A stretch of DNA of 64,000 bases from assembly GCA_024362935.1 (NCBI GenBank), contig JANCRA010000005.1, positions 26,248,235 to 26,312,234 of the forward strand. The letters are read 5' to 3'. Positions 46,801-60,380 of this stretch are shown piece by piece (the first letter of the stretch is position 1; the number at the start of each line of letters is the position of its first letter). This DNA is from Setophaga petechia (Eukaryota > Chordata > Aves > Passeriformes > Parulidae). The notes below the pieces were generated by a model. That model did not search any database. It had not been told where the DNA came from and was given only the letters and a program-made list of their open reading frames with translations. The position numbers and the translations under genes are program-made.

Positions 46801-49800
46801 TATTAACTCACTGATTTCATTAGTCCTTCTCTGGATATATTTCATCTTTAGACTTTTACACCCATACTCACCTTTAAATGCCTAGCTAAGAACCATACAG
46901 GACCTCTCAAGGCATATGGAGAGGTTCACGTTTGTTCTTTTATACACTTCTAAGCAATTCATACAAATCTTTTATATACATATGCACAAGAGTCATATTT
47001 CTCTTGGTATTATTTGGAGATATGTTTTAACTAACTCACCAAAAGACACATCAGTGTAGGTCAGTAAAAGTAATCACTAACCTTTAAGCAAGACACTTTT
47101 AAAATAAGGATGTAAAATGCACAATATAGAAGTTTCTTTTCATGCTTTTGTCCATGAACTTATGGTCTGGGTGAAAACAACCATGACTCATCATGATTAG
47201 GACATTAATTATGAAAGCCATGATTTGATATTACATTTTTCTGAACTAACACTTGGTTGGTCTTCAACTGTTGACAACCCCTCCCTCAACTCAGTGGACT
47301 CTGCTTTTTCAAATTTATTTACATGACCAGACACGCGTCCTACAGCTTCAGTATTTCTTCATCATGGGTACATAGTGACTAATAGCAACTGATTTAAAAG
47401 CACTGTTTTCAGATCTCAGACTGGGAGTGCTGGTATCTCAGTATTATTCCCAAACCAATGCATTGCATAAAAAAAGCAATGTCATAAAGAGCAGAATCAG
47501 CTGCAGACTCTAGAAAATCCAAGGATTAAGGAGTTGGCTGCTGAGCTAAATTCTACCTAGAGCTGTACACAGAAGATATTGTCAGAGCTTTCTACTATTT
47601 ATGTTACTGTAACTGAAAGGAAGGCTAATGAAGGTGCTTGTTTCACTGCTACTTGTTAGTGAGGCTTTTATTTCCAACTTCAACTTAGGCTCCCTGATCT
47701 ACACCAAATGTGCCACGATGAAAACCTGCACCAACAGAAACTGCTCTAAGACGCAAACAACATTAAAAGCCAATTTCTTATCCCATTTGAATGGAAGGGG
47801 AGCAGTGCTCACAGATCTACTGACTCTACAATCAGCAGTGCAAAGATTCCTTGTGGAAGACACCCAGCATGTACACACTTCTGTCTTGAAACGTTTTGCC
47901 AGTAATTCTTACAGTCTACCAAGTCCACCAATCCCATCATAAAGAAATACCACAGCAGACAGTGTAAATTGTTTTTTCTTTAAAGTAAGAAAAAGAAACA
48001 AAGCACAACTCATCAAAACAGAAGGACAACCTCCTTCTGGCTGGGGAGCAGCTGGTAACCAACAAGCCACCATTCCCAGAAGTGTCCTGACCTCATCATC
48101 AATAAAGGGCTTGTTTTCAGGTTCCAAAACCCGAGTACAACAGCTCCTGTGTATGGAGAAGGTACACACAAATAATTGGGAATGTATTTCAGAGCAAACC
48201 ATGAAGAGGAATGCTTCCAATATTCAGTTAGAAGTGAGTCATCTGGCTGAACCCAGCCCTGCTCTTGGGACACTCCCTGCAGGCACTTCTACCACATGAA
48301 GCATTTCTCTCCCTTTTCTCAGGCATTACTGCCATAACAGTTTCCAAGCACTTATACAGTATCTTTGATGAATTGAGGTTTTTGGATAAAGCTTCCATAC
48401 CGCCACACATGGAAGTTGTCAAACTGCAGCCTACCTAACCTTCCCCAGGAATGACATACAAGGAAGAGTACTGCCAGTGCTAATGGCATCAGGAAGAACA
48501 ATGTTTTTTCTTCAAAGTAACTTTTCCACTATAAACATATGCTTGTAATATTAATTAATGCAAAAGTATTCCAACCTGCACCTATGCTTGAAAAAAACTT
48601 TTTATTTCCCTCTAATTTAACTTTCAAAAATTAAAGCCTCTTTTGTAGGCTTCCTGTTTCCATAATTCAAAATTAGCATTTATTCTATGACCAAAGAACG
48701 TTGTGAGAAATGAGAGAAAACTGAGAGAAAGCCAGGTAACAAGCGCCAATGGCAAATGGATCTGTAAACATACAGAACTTCCTGGGAGCCAGAAAGGGGA
48801 TGCACCATTCTTCTATCTTCCTCCCCCTTCAGCAAATACTGTGAGACCTGCAGACAGGAGGCTGCTCTGGAAAAAGCACCAACCAACCCACCACTGCCAA
48901 TACCATAGCATCAGGTCAAGCACCCACGTCTGTGCTCTTGGAGAAACATTCCAGCCGGGATGATGAACTGTGAGGAAGCCAGGCAAGTTCTCATATTTCC
49001 TACTTCACCATTCAACACATTGTTTCCCCAGTACTATTACTGAAATGAGAGGGTATGAAGCAAATGGAATGAAAAATAAGGAGAGGGAAGGATAGTCTCT
49101 TCCCTGTGGCAGCTGAAAGCTGTCCAGAAATCTTCTCTTTAACCCTCCACCAAAGGTGCTACACTGCAATGGCCAGAGAGCTCCCTGGGACACCAGAGAG
49201 GTCACTATTACAAAGAGACACAACCTAAACACAACCATGAGAAGAGGCACTAAGTGTTAACCAAGTTGAAAAACTAGGAATCCCAAGGGGGAAAATTTGA
49301 TTGTGTAATTAAAGGCTGTATCCCAACACAAACACACAAAAGGATATGGCCTTGAAACTGTGCAAGCAATGACATTGTTTCCTTCTAATATCTGAATATG
49401 AAATCTTGGGCTTTGGAATGCTGTTTCAATGCTATATATTTACATGGTGGTGATCATATAATAGAGGACATTTGTACGTAAATTTCCACCAGATCTCTAT
49501 ATTGCTATTAAAGCTTTTCATTCCATTTTCAGAAATCTGCCTGCTCTTCATGTAAATCACTCACAGCTGTGTATCTGCCACACACTAGTAAATAATTCTA
49601 GAATATATATGTGTGTATTTAAGTTTAGAGAAGCATTGTATAAAAACATTTTAGACAAACATACAATTATTCTATATAATCAAAACCAGTTTTAAAAGTA
49701 ATTACCTATGTTCCCACAGAATTTCTGGTAGCTATGTATCAAAAGGGAAGTGATCTCAAAGCCGATCGGTACCAAAATATTAACATTTCTTTAATTTGCC

Positions 49801-52800
49801 ATATCACACATAAGTAGCAACATTAGTCTTAACAAATAACGAAAACACCATCCTTTAACCTTCACAGCACAACAGTAACATCTGATTGTTCAAAACAACT
49901 ACAGTTGTATGGACTCTGATCAAAGTCAGTAAAATTACAGAGGGATTCAAAAGATCTGCCCATACAGATCACTTTAAAAAGAAGCAGAGTCTTCACGCCA
50001 TCCTCCAACTATTTCTTTGATGTGATAGATTCAATATGTTCATAGCCAATCTGGTGCACAAGTTGCTCTTCCATTAAGGAATCTCAGTGATAGTGAGGAT
50101 GAGATCAGAAGGAAGAGGGAAAGCTTTTGGCTCTGTCACCAGCAGTGTGAGATGGAGGCTGCAGGGTGGGGGCAATGTGGCCCTCAGCTGCAGATAACTG
50201 CAAATATGCTCTGCACATCACAAAGAGGCCTTTCAAGTATATTTAATTCAACTTGCTTTTAAAGTCACACTTCTTTTCACAGTAGCCCTGCACAATTTTC
50301 ATGACATTGATAAGATCTTGATCCTTTGAAAAAACATACAATTAGCAATCTTTTCCAAGGGCTCACAGACTCCAATTACAATCTGTTTATCTGTTTTGCC
50401 TACACAAAGCTTGGATCAAACGTGTCCTCGGAATTCTCCACAACTAGTAAAACATGCATCCCTTATTGCCTTCTAGCAGCACATTCCAACCAAACCAAAA
50501 CACATCATAAGGTCTTTTTTCCTCTCCTCCTTTCTGGACAGTAATCAACATTTCTTTCTGACCAAGTGACCATTGCTTCATTCCTGATCCACTGTCCTGC
50601 AGCAAGAGAGTACAGTCTTCATCACATTAGAGCAAATGACAAGAAAGCCTCTGATATAAGCACTGTGCCAGAACAACCCAAATTGTTTTATGTAAATCCT
50701 AAATTCATTCAGTGCAGGGAACAAAACATGTAAGGGGAAAAAAAGTACAAAATTTTAACAAAAAAAAAATGTTAGTAATCTTTAACACAGGTCAGATTAT
50801 CACATAATGAAAACAAGAGCCCCATCTACACTGATTTAATTAAAAGCATTTAAACCTATATTTTTAGTTAAATTGAAGTTACAAGGTTGAAATACCTTTA
50901 AAATATGGTCTACAGACATTTACAATAAACTCCAGCAGGAGATGTTCCCAATTTTCTATTAAACGTATGTATAGCTGAGAATGATGAAAAGCAAAACTAG
51001 CATTTCCTAAAAACTTTCTGCTATTAACCTAAGCTTTTACAGGTGCATGTTTTAAAACAACTATTACCCTAATTCTGTTTTATGAACCCATGTATAAGAG
51101 GTAAGGTTGCATCTTTCTGTAAGCATTTGACAAATTATTAATAAAATTAAGATCCATGTCCAAATTTTGTAGTAGGACTACAAAATGTTATCAACACGAC
51201 CATCTTCAATACTTAAACCAAAGTTAAGGTAAGGAACTACTCTTTCACATAACATTTTGGAGGCACTTGAAGGCACAATGAAGTTAGCAAGCTAACTTCC
51301 ATGGAAGCACAGTGCACACACAGACGGAAAACACAATGGGAACTGTATTTTTTGTGGGAGATGGTGCAACATTCTTTAACAGAATAATCCTGCCAATCCA
51401 TAACCCTAAGGCAGTTTTCTTTCATAACTGAAAATTGATGTTTTCCCTGGACTTAACAGCAAGTCTCTGGTTTCTAGTCTATTGGCTTAGATGAAACAGA
51501 TAATTTGCACTTGCTTCCAATCATTACAGGGTTTGAAGAAAAGACTTAAACAGTCACAAATATGTTTCCACTTTGCACACAGCATCATCATGTTTGACTG
51601 ATTTTAACTTTTTATATAAAATTTTATATACTTACTGCCATAAGGTGCCCTTTATGACAATATTTCATATTTTTCTCCACATCGGGAGAGCTAAAATTTT
51701 AATGCACTTTTCACATAATCACATCACTGTGTGGAACCTGGATGTCAGAAAGCACCAGTCTCTCATGAGACTTGCAGTAACATCAAAACCTGGCACTCAT
51801 GCATCACAGATCCATCTGCCTCCTCAGTGAATGCCTCAAAACATCATACAGCTTGGGCTGTAAAATTTATTTCCCGTAATGTGCTCCAGAGGAATCCTGC
51901 TATAGCTGGAAGTCAGTCATCCGTGGTGGCAGAGTTTCAGCAGGCAGATCTCTCTTCAAAAGTCTGCTGCTGGAAAATGCAATTTGACTGTAAGCTTTGT
52001 CTCTAAAAACCCTCCTCTGTCCTTCTCTGGTGTACTGGCTGCCACCAAGCATCCAATCTGGAGGTATTTTTGATGCTGAAGATTGCCATGATACATCAAA
52101 ATCAAAAATGAAGCAAGAGTGGTAATGTCTTTGGCAGGAGAGTGGGTTATGAAATCCCTAAGTGCTCTTTCTTTGATGACTAGATACAGAGAGGTGAATT
52201 AGCAGCTTGTCACATGTGTGCAGAAGAAATTAAAGAGTTCATCAAAACGCAAAAAAACTTCTCTTCCTGCCTTCTTCTGGGAGTTCAGGGATCTTCAGTA
52301 TAATTTCTAACACTACTGAATAGAACCTTATAATCATGATATATGTAAAGTAAATAGCAATCCTAACACAAAACTAAATCTAGGTTATTCTTTCTGAAGT
52401 TCCCTATATACCAATAAATATTTGATTACTCTCTAGATAAAATAAGTATCTTGCTTCTATAGTCAAACTGTTTTTGCAAACACCTCAACCTTACCTTCAA
52501 GCTAAACGGAAAGCCAATTTGAGCACTTAACAACATACTGGGGACATCTTCCACATTGAAACAAAAGACAAAAAATGTTTTTTAATAAAAAGGCTGAAAA
52601 TAACATTTACATTATCCCCTTATATTCATCTTGGACCAACAGGACTTCCTGCTTATCAAACCAAATGGTAACACCAGCTTTAACATATGGCACACTTCCA
52701 GCCTCTGCAATGCACTGGATCAAAAACTACATGTGCTGCAATGGAAAAAAATGAGTGCTTCAGAAAGCCTCTTTAAAGATATTTGAAGTTATTTTAATTT

Positions 52801-52984
52801 CAACAGGCTCAATAGCCACATATTCCATGTCTGTAATGTTCCCAGGCACCAAAAATAGAGCCCAAAAAATGACATCAAAACACTGAAACGCCTGTTTTTA
52901 TACGGATGAGCGAACAACCAACCCGTCAGATCCTTCAGAAAAGGCAGCTCAGATCCCTTGTGCTGCATTTTTCATGTCTCCAGG

Positions 52985-53250
52985 AGTGCTGAAGCCCAGG
53001 AATGCTGTCTGCCAGGCAGTCAGGCTCCCCCTGCTCCTAGAGAAACCCAGCCCCGCGCTGGCAGCCTCTGATCGGTGGGAAGGCGAGGCAGGCGCAGGCA
53101 GCGTGGGACGCTGGGCCTGTCCCAGCAGGTTCCAGCCGGGCACACCCGAGGGAGGGGCAGTGCCTCTGTTCCCGGGCACGGCACGGAGATGTGCTGCTGC
53201 TCCCGCGTGGGCAGGGACACTGAGCGCTCGCCGCCTGGCAGCACAGCTGC
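52985..53250. promoter_or_regulatory. Isolated CpG-dense patch in BMPR2 intron 3
   Basis: GC-rich sequence with 17 CpG dinucleotides by hand count between 53,055 and 53,233, in a region whose flanks have almost none. It includes GC-box-like and GGGCACGG-type motifs. It could be a small orphan CpG island, an enhancer or an alternative promoter, or a GC-rich repeat remnant. There is no coding evidence on either strand. Confidence 0.5.
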
Positions 53251-53547
53251 ACACCTCCTCTCCTATTGCAGCAACAGCTCTTTTCTCTTGTCAACCTCAG
53301 CAACAGGCAATGAAGAATGAACTGATTTAAAGGACATGATTGTACAGGGCGTTTATTCCAAAACATTTCCCTAAGCATGCAATGAAATCTGGATTATAGC
53401 ACAATTTTAGGCAGCCAACCTGTTTCAAGTAGAAGCCCAAGATCAATACAAACCGAGTAAGAACGAGTTCTGACAAAATCTTTCCTTATACATTTGGTTT
53501 ATGTCCTAGTATTCCAGATCAGCTAAACCCTAAATCAGCTTAATATT

Positions 53548-53573
53548 GTAATCCTCAAGTGTAATCCTCAAGT
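53548..53573. repeat. Tandem 13-mer, two copies
   Basis: GTAATCCTCAAGT occurs twice back to back, and the copies are identical. A minor slippage duplication. Confidence 0.9.
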
Positions 53574-54900
53574 GTAGCAAGTAGTTTAGTACTAAAACTT
53601 AACTTCTACTCTCTTTCATTCAGGAACGTATTTCTGTACTTCTAGTACAACTCTGTAGAGTGTACATCCTTGTACATAACAGGTTTTGTGAATTTAAATT
53701 TGAAGGCCAACACTACAGAGTTGTGAGTTAAACCTGTCTGATATTTTAGAAATATTCACAGTTAGTAAAAGATTCTGTTTTTCTGGCTAATACAAATTCA
53801 GACAATGCTTGTATTTTGCCAAAAGGTACACATCTGCTCTAGCTCTCGCTATCATGGTTTAGAAGGAGAATGTAACATGAATGTACATGTCCTGTTTTCC
53901 CATTAATCCTATCTACTTACTTGCTTATTTTCCCCAATCATCTTCTCTATATGGCCATATAATCTCTAACTTTAGCAAATGCTTTTTCTAGAACTTCAAA
54001 AATATTTTAGAAGTCTTCTGTAATTTTAAGACGAAAATAATCATTACATTTCTCTATGCTCTAGCATTGTACTGGTTGGTCTTACCAGGTTATGTCCCAA
54101 ATGAAATGGTTATTAGGAGGAACTGAGCAATGAAGCAGAAAGTTGGGATCAGACAGAATTCTCCCTCCTGCCTCACTCCAGGGTGCCTGCAGAACGTGTG
54201 AACAGTATCTCCCCTTCTCTTCCCCAGGACCACTGGCAGTCTCGCTCAGTCTGCATCAGTGTCTCAGAGTCTCAGTCCTGTTCCTCACTCGGTCCCACCC
54301 AGCACAGGCCATCCCTGAGGACACTGCTCACCCTGTGTCCCTGCTGGTGAGCAGAGAAGGGTGGCAGAGCAGCTGAACCTCTCCTGTTTCCTGCTGAAAG
54401 CCACCTCTCCTTCCCAGCTGAGAGGCCTTAGCAAGGGCTGTTTCCCTCTACTCTCCTTGTTTAAATGGAGATTCAGATGGCTTCTGAGCAGGAAGAACCT
54501 CTCTCTCAAAGATACTGCACAGATAGGAGGTGCAGCTGTTTGGGGACATCCTGAAGCAGAAGGAAATAAAGGACAGAAAAGGCTGTGGGAACCTGACACT
54601 GCCTGTGAGGAGGAGGCAGTGGCAGGGCCAGCACTCGGCAGGGCAGGAGCTGACACAGTGAGAGGCCCAGAGAGGAGAAAGGCTTTAACCTCCCGAGGAT
54701 CCCAGCAAAATCAATAACCTCCTCTGCCACACAGCTTCTGTTTCCAAGGCACCAGCTACAGTGACCTTCTTCAAACAGAAAACTGCATCTTGTATGAGGG
54801 CACACAAGAGCACCTTAGATAGGTGTAAATGCATTTTCTTTTCCTAAAGGAAAGAAGAAATTTCCAGAACTTGAAATATAAAACAAAAAGAAACTTAGAT

Positions 54901-55045
54901 TGTGTTTCTGGCTCTGACACAGAACAGCCTGATCTTAGGTAGGTTACTTTGCTTCTTAGGGTTTTATGTTAGCTAATTATATAATGGGAAAAACAGTACC
55001 TCCCCTAACTTCAAAGGTTATTCTGATTACTTTAAAATAGCATGA
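54901..55045 (+). mobile_element. MIR-like SINE remnant (plus orientation)
   Basis: The sequence follows the MIR 3' half in order. CTGGCTCTGACAC lies near the core. CTGATCTTAGGTAGGTTACT corresponds to GACCTTGGGCAAGTCACTTA, and GCTTCTTAGGGTTTTATGTT to the CTCTGAGCCTCAGTTTCCTC part. Then come TATAATGGG (as in TAAAATGGGG), CAGTACCTCCCCTAACTTCA (as in AGTACCTACCTCATAGGG) and GGTTATTCTGATTAC (as in GTTGTTGTGAGGATTA). The assignment is from memory of the consensus, but the order and spacing are convincing. Confidence 0.7.
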
Positions 55046-57948
55046 AGATGAAAAAGGCAATAATGATAAATAGCAATCCTTAGTTTGCACTTATGCAAAA
55101 TCCCTCTACAGATCTAAGTGCTTGATTTCAGATGAAATACAGACACCGTTTGATGTTCAGCTCTTGCAGCACAAGTGCCAGCTCAGGCATCCCTTGCCTC
55201 CTACTCCCAGGTGCTGTTGCTGCCCAGCAGTGCCCAACAGCTGTGCTGCACAGCCACGGCTCTGCTGAGCTACAGCAGCCAGCGGGGAGACCATGGGAGG
55301 GGAGGAAGGACCGTATCTGAGGCAACATCCCTGCCAAAATAAATATACATCCATCAAGTACAAAGGCTGGCATCAAAGCTATCAATTCGTGTTACAGCTG
55401 ACTTCACTTGTATAACATGTTCTGTCTGCCCTACAGTAACAAACTTGTTTCAAACCAGGAATAAATATTTCAACACAAATCTGAATAGGTCATGAGGAGA
55501 CATTTCATAATCCTATGGAAATGACTTGCAAACGATGCTGGAATCTGCATGATTGCTAGATGAACTTCACAGACTGAATAAAACATATTGAATGATATGG
55601 CTTCTGTAACTCTTCTACTTTAAACATATTTTCCATGTAATAAAAACTTTCTTAAATGAATCCCTGAACTGGTCACAGCCCTGAGTATTGGTTTCAGCTG
55701 TTTTAGTGATGCTTTACAATTAAACTGTAAGTCTAAAACCTTCACAAGACCTTTATTTACACAGATACTGTAGAAATTAGAATGGAAAAAGGAGTCTTTT
55801 AAAAAATGAATATAAAGAAGTCTTCTGTCAATCTAATTTACTCAAATCCTGACCGTACCATGAAATCCTATTAAATGAAAGGCAAAAACCTCAAGTCCCA
55901 TTGTGCAAGTAGAAATCTTTTTTTGCAAAACAAAAAAACCAAAATTAAACTTGTGACCGACTTCTTTCTGACAGGTGCTCCTGCTTTAACACATCACAAA
56001 ATATATGCATTCACAGGCAAAGTTTACAAATGGCTCTTCTGGTTCCCAACTGGTCACCACCAAAGCATTTCTACACTTCATTGAAGACACTTTTAACACC
56101 TCCTTGTTTGGTCACTTGAAATTTAAGACACTCTCACTCTCAGTCTAGATTTAGGAATATGCAACTCTATAAGCCTTCTCGAAGTGAAAATACATAACCA
56201 GGACAAAAATAAGGATTTATGATTGCAAATCAACATCATGCTTTCAGCCTTAACTATGGTTTCATAGTTGGGTTTTTTCCCTTTTTTTCTTTGCTTATTC
56301 CTTCTAACAACTCATAGGTAATCATATCAGTTATGCAGCTGAGAAGATATTGTCCTATTGTTTTAGACAAGAGTTCTGGTTCCCATTCTGTCCTTTAAAA
56401 AAGGATATCCAAGTTTTCCGTGAGTTCTATGATGGTTACACAACACACTTCTTTCTTTCACACTTTTTCTTTCTAAGCTGCCATTTCCTGCAAGGTTTCA
56501 ACACCTGGAAAGGTCTGTCAGGAGCCCAGTTCACTGCAAAAATGTATGAAGTTGTCAAGTACTTGACCACATTTCTACCAAACAACCAAAAGATAGCTCC
56601 ATTACAGGTGGAAGTTGATGGCATTTGCAAGAACATATCCGCTTCTCAGAAAAACCTGCACCTCCCTGATAACGGTTTCATTCCATAGCCATCCAGAAAG
56701 AATGGAAAAGCCTGCCTTCCAATCTCATTTCAACTGCTCTGTCATAACACAGGCTGGCATTGTGCCAATAGCACTTTTGGGAATAAGACATAACCCATTA
56801 CAACAATTACCAAGGCAGTGCAAGAAATTCATGTCATGCTTCTGGCATCAGATGTGCCAGGCTACTCATCAGGTTGGGCCTAAGCACTATAAATGCCTAA
56901 AAAGTGGCAATTCCAATTCTTATACAGGTAGAAAAAACTAGAAAAAGCTCTAAATTTACCTGCTTATGTCCACCTACCAACTAATATGTAAGGGTGCAGG
57001 CATAAAATGAACATATGATGAACATTTAGGTGACACATGATCTTAGCTAATCAAATACTTAGTGCTGTGTCCCTTATTCAACAGGAAACTTCTGTTCCAC
57101 AGCAATCATGGCACAATGACCACACAGCCAGAGTCTTCTTAAACGTAGGACTGTGCTCACCTCCACTCCCTGCTCTGAGTAGTCTACTACAGACTGTAAT
57201 ATTACACACCAGCTCAGTGTAGGATCAAGCGCAGCAGAGTTGGGAGAACCTGCTCAGACTGGTATCTTTAGTACTTTATTTCATTTGGTCTATTCTGGAA
57301 TATCTAGTGAAATCAAGGATTCACAATTTATGAGTTTCCCCTCTCTTAGCAATATTTAATTATTATTGTCTTCATCACACGTATCTAACATTTCAAGACT
57401 ACTATGAAAATTTTCCCCTCCACAAAAGAACTTGTTGTTTTCAGTTTTAATTGAAATAATAAAAACAAAACCACACCAAACAAATAAACAAAAAAAGCCC
57501 CCTCCCCAAAAACCCCAAACCAATTAACCTTCCTGAAAATAACACTTAAGTGAAGAAAAAAAAAGGAAAAGTAATGTTAGCACACCTGTGCTGAACCCTG
57601 AAATCTCAAATTAGTTTCAAACCTTTTCCTTGATGCACTCCCTCCCACTGCTCTTACTCACTAACCATTCTCTTTGTGCCAGACAGAAGTGTCCCATTTA
57701 ACCCTCCACAGTTGGCCAGGGACAGCCTGCACCTCCCTGGGCTCTATGTCTCTGGCCTGGGGACAGCAGCCCCAGAGTGCCTGGCACAATGCTCAGAGGC
57801 GTGTGTGTAATGCTCCTGCCTGCAGTCTGTACTTATTTCACCCACACACAGCTCCAGTTTGCTCCAGAGCTGCCATGAATGGCTCTGCAGCTGGGAGTGT
57901 CTCACCCAGGGTGAGCAGGGCTCACCCAAACCCACGGTGGGGGCACAG

Positions 57949-57990
57949 CCCGGCCTCATCTGCCCGGCCTCATCTGCCCGGCCTCACCTG
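57949..57990. repeat. Tandem 14-mer, three copies
   Basis: CCCGGCCTCATCTG is repeated three times (57949-57962, 57963-57976, 57977-57990), with one T-to-C change in the third copy. It lies at the end of a GC-richer patch. Confidence 0.92.
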
Positions 57991-59396
57991 CAGGTAACAA
58001 GGGCACGATGGGGCTGCTGACCCTGCTGATACAGGCAGAGAAACTCAAGTTACTCCTCAGACTCATTGAAAAAACTTCTCGAAAAACCAGTTAAAATATT
58101 TTCTAAAATATCATCTGTCACTGATTTCTCTGGCTTTCCATGCCTTAATTTGCAGTAAGTTTTCACTACGTTCTCTCTGCTTTCCCACAGCACTGTGAAA
58201 CAGCAGTGTCTGGACCTGCATCCAAAGGAAGAACACTGCTCAGTGCAATTCACTGAGGCTCAGCATCATCCATTTTGCCTTAGTCATTGCAATTATATCC
58301 TCAGAGAACAGAAATGGAGTAAAACAGAACCACAGTTTGAATATAACCTATTTGTATTTGCTGCAGTTTGAATGTCTACCCTGTCAGGAGTTCATGTTGG
58401 TGTGAATGTGGGTATTTTATCCATGCTTGGGGGTTATTTTGTCTGGTTTTTCAATTGGGGAGCAGGGGGTGGATTTGGGTTTTGCTTCTTTTTGAAGTTT
58501 TTATGTGTGTATTATATTGGTTTTAGTTTTCTTAAAGAGAAAAAACCCCCAGGTCAAAGGAATACATACATAAAAACTGTGCTTCTGTTTTATTACACTA
58601 GTACTAATTTATTGGGGCTTAAAGCTCTATGTCTACATGCACCACTACTTTAGAGCAGGTTAATGCTTTAATAGGAGAAACAGAGCTACAACCAAGCAAA
58701 AATGATCACAGTGGCTCCATATAGTTGGTTCAGTTGTTTAGAGCACATATCAGCAGTGTATTCCTTCAGACAGACACATCAGCTTGTGAACAAATCGACA
58801 GACTCAAAGAGAAAAAGAAATAAGAGGAAAAAAAAATTATTTGGCATAGGGGGGAAAAAATCACTTTCACTGCCACAGCTCCAACACTTGTATTTCCTGT
58901 TCTAGCATTATGAAAGTGAGAAGTGTTTTCACACAGGATGCAAGGATACCTTACACCCTTGCTCCAACTATATATAGCTTTAAGTCAATACCAATGTCTG
59001 GAACAAGGAATTTTTTGCTAGTCTCAGAAAATACTTACAGGCCTGCAAGCAGATTCTAAATGAGCCTCATGCCACCAGGCCAAGGGAAGGCAAAACTCCA
59101 GGCCAAAGTCAAAAGCTGTATAATATCACTCACAGGTATTCCAGAAGAATGCCAAGAAACATATATGTAGTATTTTGTAGGCTCAACCTTTCAAATAAAT
59201 GCATAAAACTGTAGTGATTAAACATTTGAGTCCACCTCCCTGGAATCTCAAAGGAATTTAAAAGAACTGGATCACAAAATCGTATCTCACTGCAACTTGA
59301 TATTAATGTCTTAGAAAAAGAAGTCCTTCCTCACATCTCTCAGAAAATTACAACTCTTTCTACTTCAAAATAAGAGAAAAAAGCTAAAGCACAATT

Positions 59397-59412
59397 AAAA
59401 AAAAAAAAAAAA
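59397..59412. repeat. A-run
   Basis: About 16 consecutive A on the plus strand, following AGCACAATT. No identifiable retroposed body precedes it, so it is reported only as a homopolymer. Confidence 0.85.
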
Positions 59413-60323
59413 GGTAATGGAAAATCTCCACACTTCCCTCTTTCAGTACATTCCTTGCCCTTAAAGATTGAATTCCTAACTCCCCCTGCTCAGACATATC
59501 TATACAGCAAATGTTTTTCCATTGACTGATTCTGCATGGAAGTATAGAACACAAACTGAAACAGGGTGAAACTCAGTAAGTTATATTTTAAGGCTAATTA
59601 ATATATTGATTTCTTTCAAATTAAAAAACGTGTTACAGACCAAAACATCTTAGTATCCCAAAACTAAAACACTGATAAATAAACCAGAACTTCTGAGAAA
59701 GAAATGTATGGACTATCTAAATAAATCTGATGTTTCATTTTTGAAAGATCAATAACCATTCTGATACTGAAAACATGGAAGCTAAAATACAACAAAAAAA
59801 ATCTGCAGACCTCAAACAGCTGACATGAAAAATGATATCTCCTACCACACAATTCAGTCCAAATGAGAATTGCAACAAGGGAAAAAAGGCCTCTGTTGCA
59901 CACAAAAATAGACATACACTTGGTGTCCTAACTCTAATATTTATGTATTAGTGTCCATAGCAACACCTTACCATTCATTTTATTTATTAAATACAAACCA
60001 GCAAAAATAATAATAGTGAATGGTATACATCAACAACAGCTAATTCAATACATAAGGAAGAAAGGAACATTGCCAAACCTATCAGAGAAAGAAAACAAAA
60101 CTGCAACATGACTAAGAAAAGTAACATCACAAAATACCAAGATAAAATAAAAAGACATAAAGAAATACTCAGTATTGGTATACAAAAGTAGTTATGGATT
60201 GAGGAACTCTATTCTTTATAACTTCATTTAGGTCTCCTGATAACTTTTTCAGGAACTCACCACACCCTAGTCTGACCTATTAGCCACAGAAAGCTTTCTT
60301 CATTATACAACCAACACAGACAA

Positions 60324-60380
60324 ACTTGGGTATCAACTTGGGTATCAACTTGGGTAAACAGACTTGGGTATCAACTTGAA
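60324..60380. repeat. Short tandem repeat of ACTTGGGTATCA
   Basis: The 12-mer occurs at 60324-60335 and 60336-60347. A variant ACTTGGGTAAACAG (60348-60361), another perfect copy (60362-60373) and a partial copy follow. It is a small minisatellite and likely polymorphic. Confidence 0.92.

Noticed and set aside
52026..52045. CTCF-like GGTGGCAGC on the minus strand
   Set aside because: Only about 11 of 15 core positions fit, including loss of the invariant A, well below the intron 9 site.
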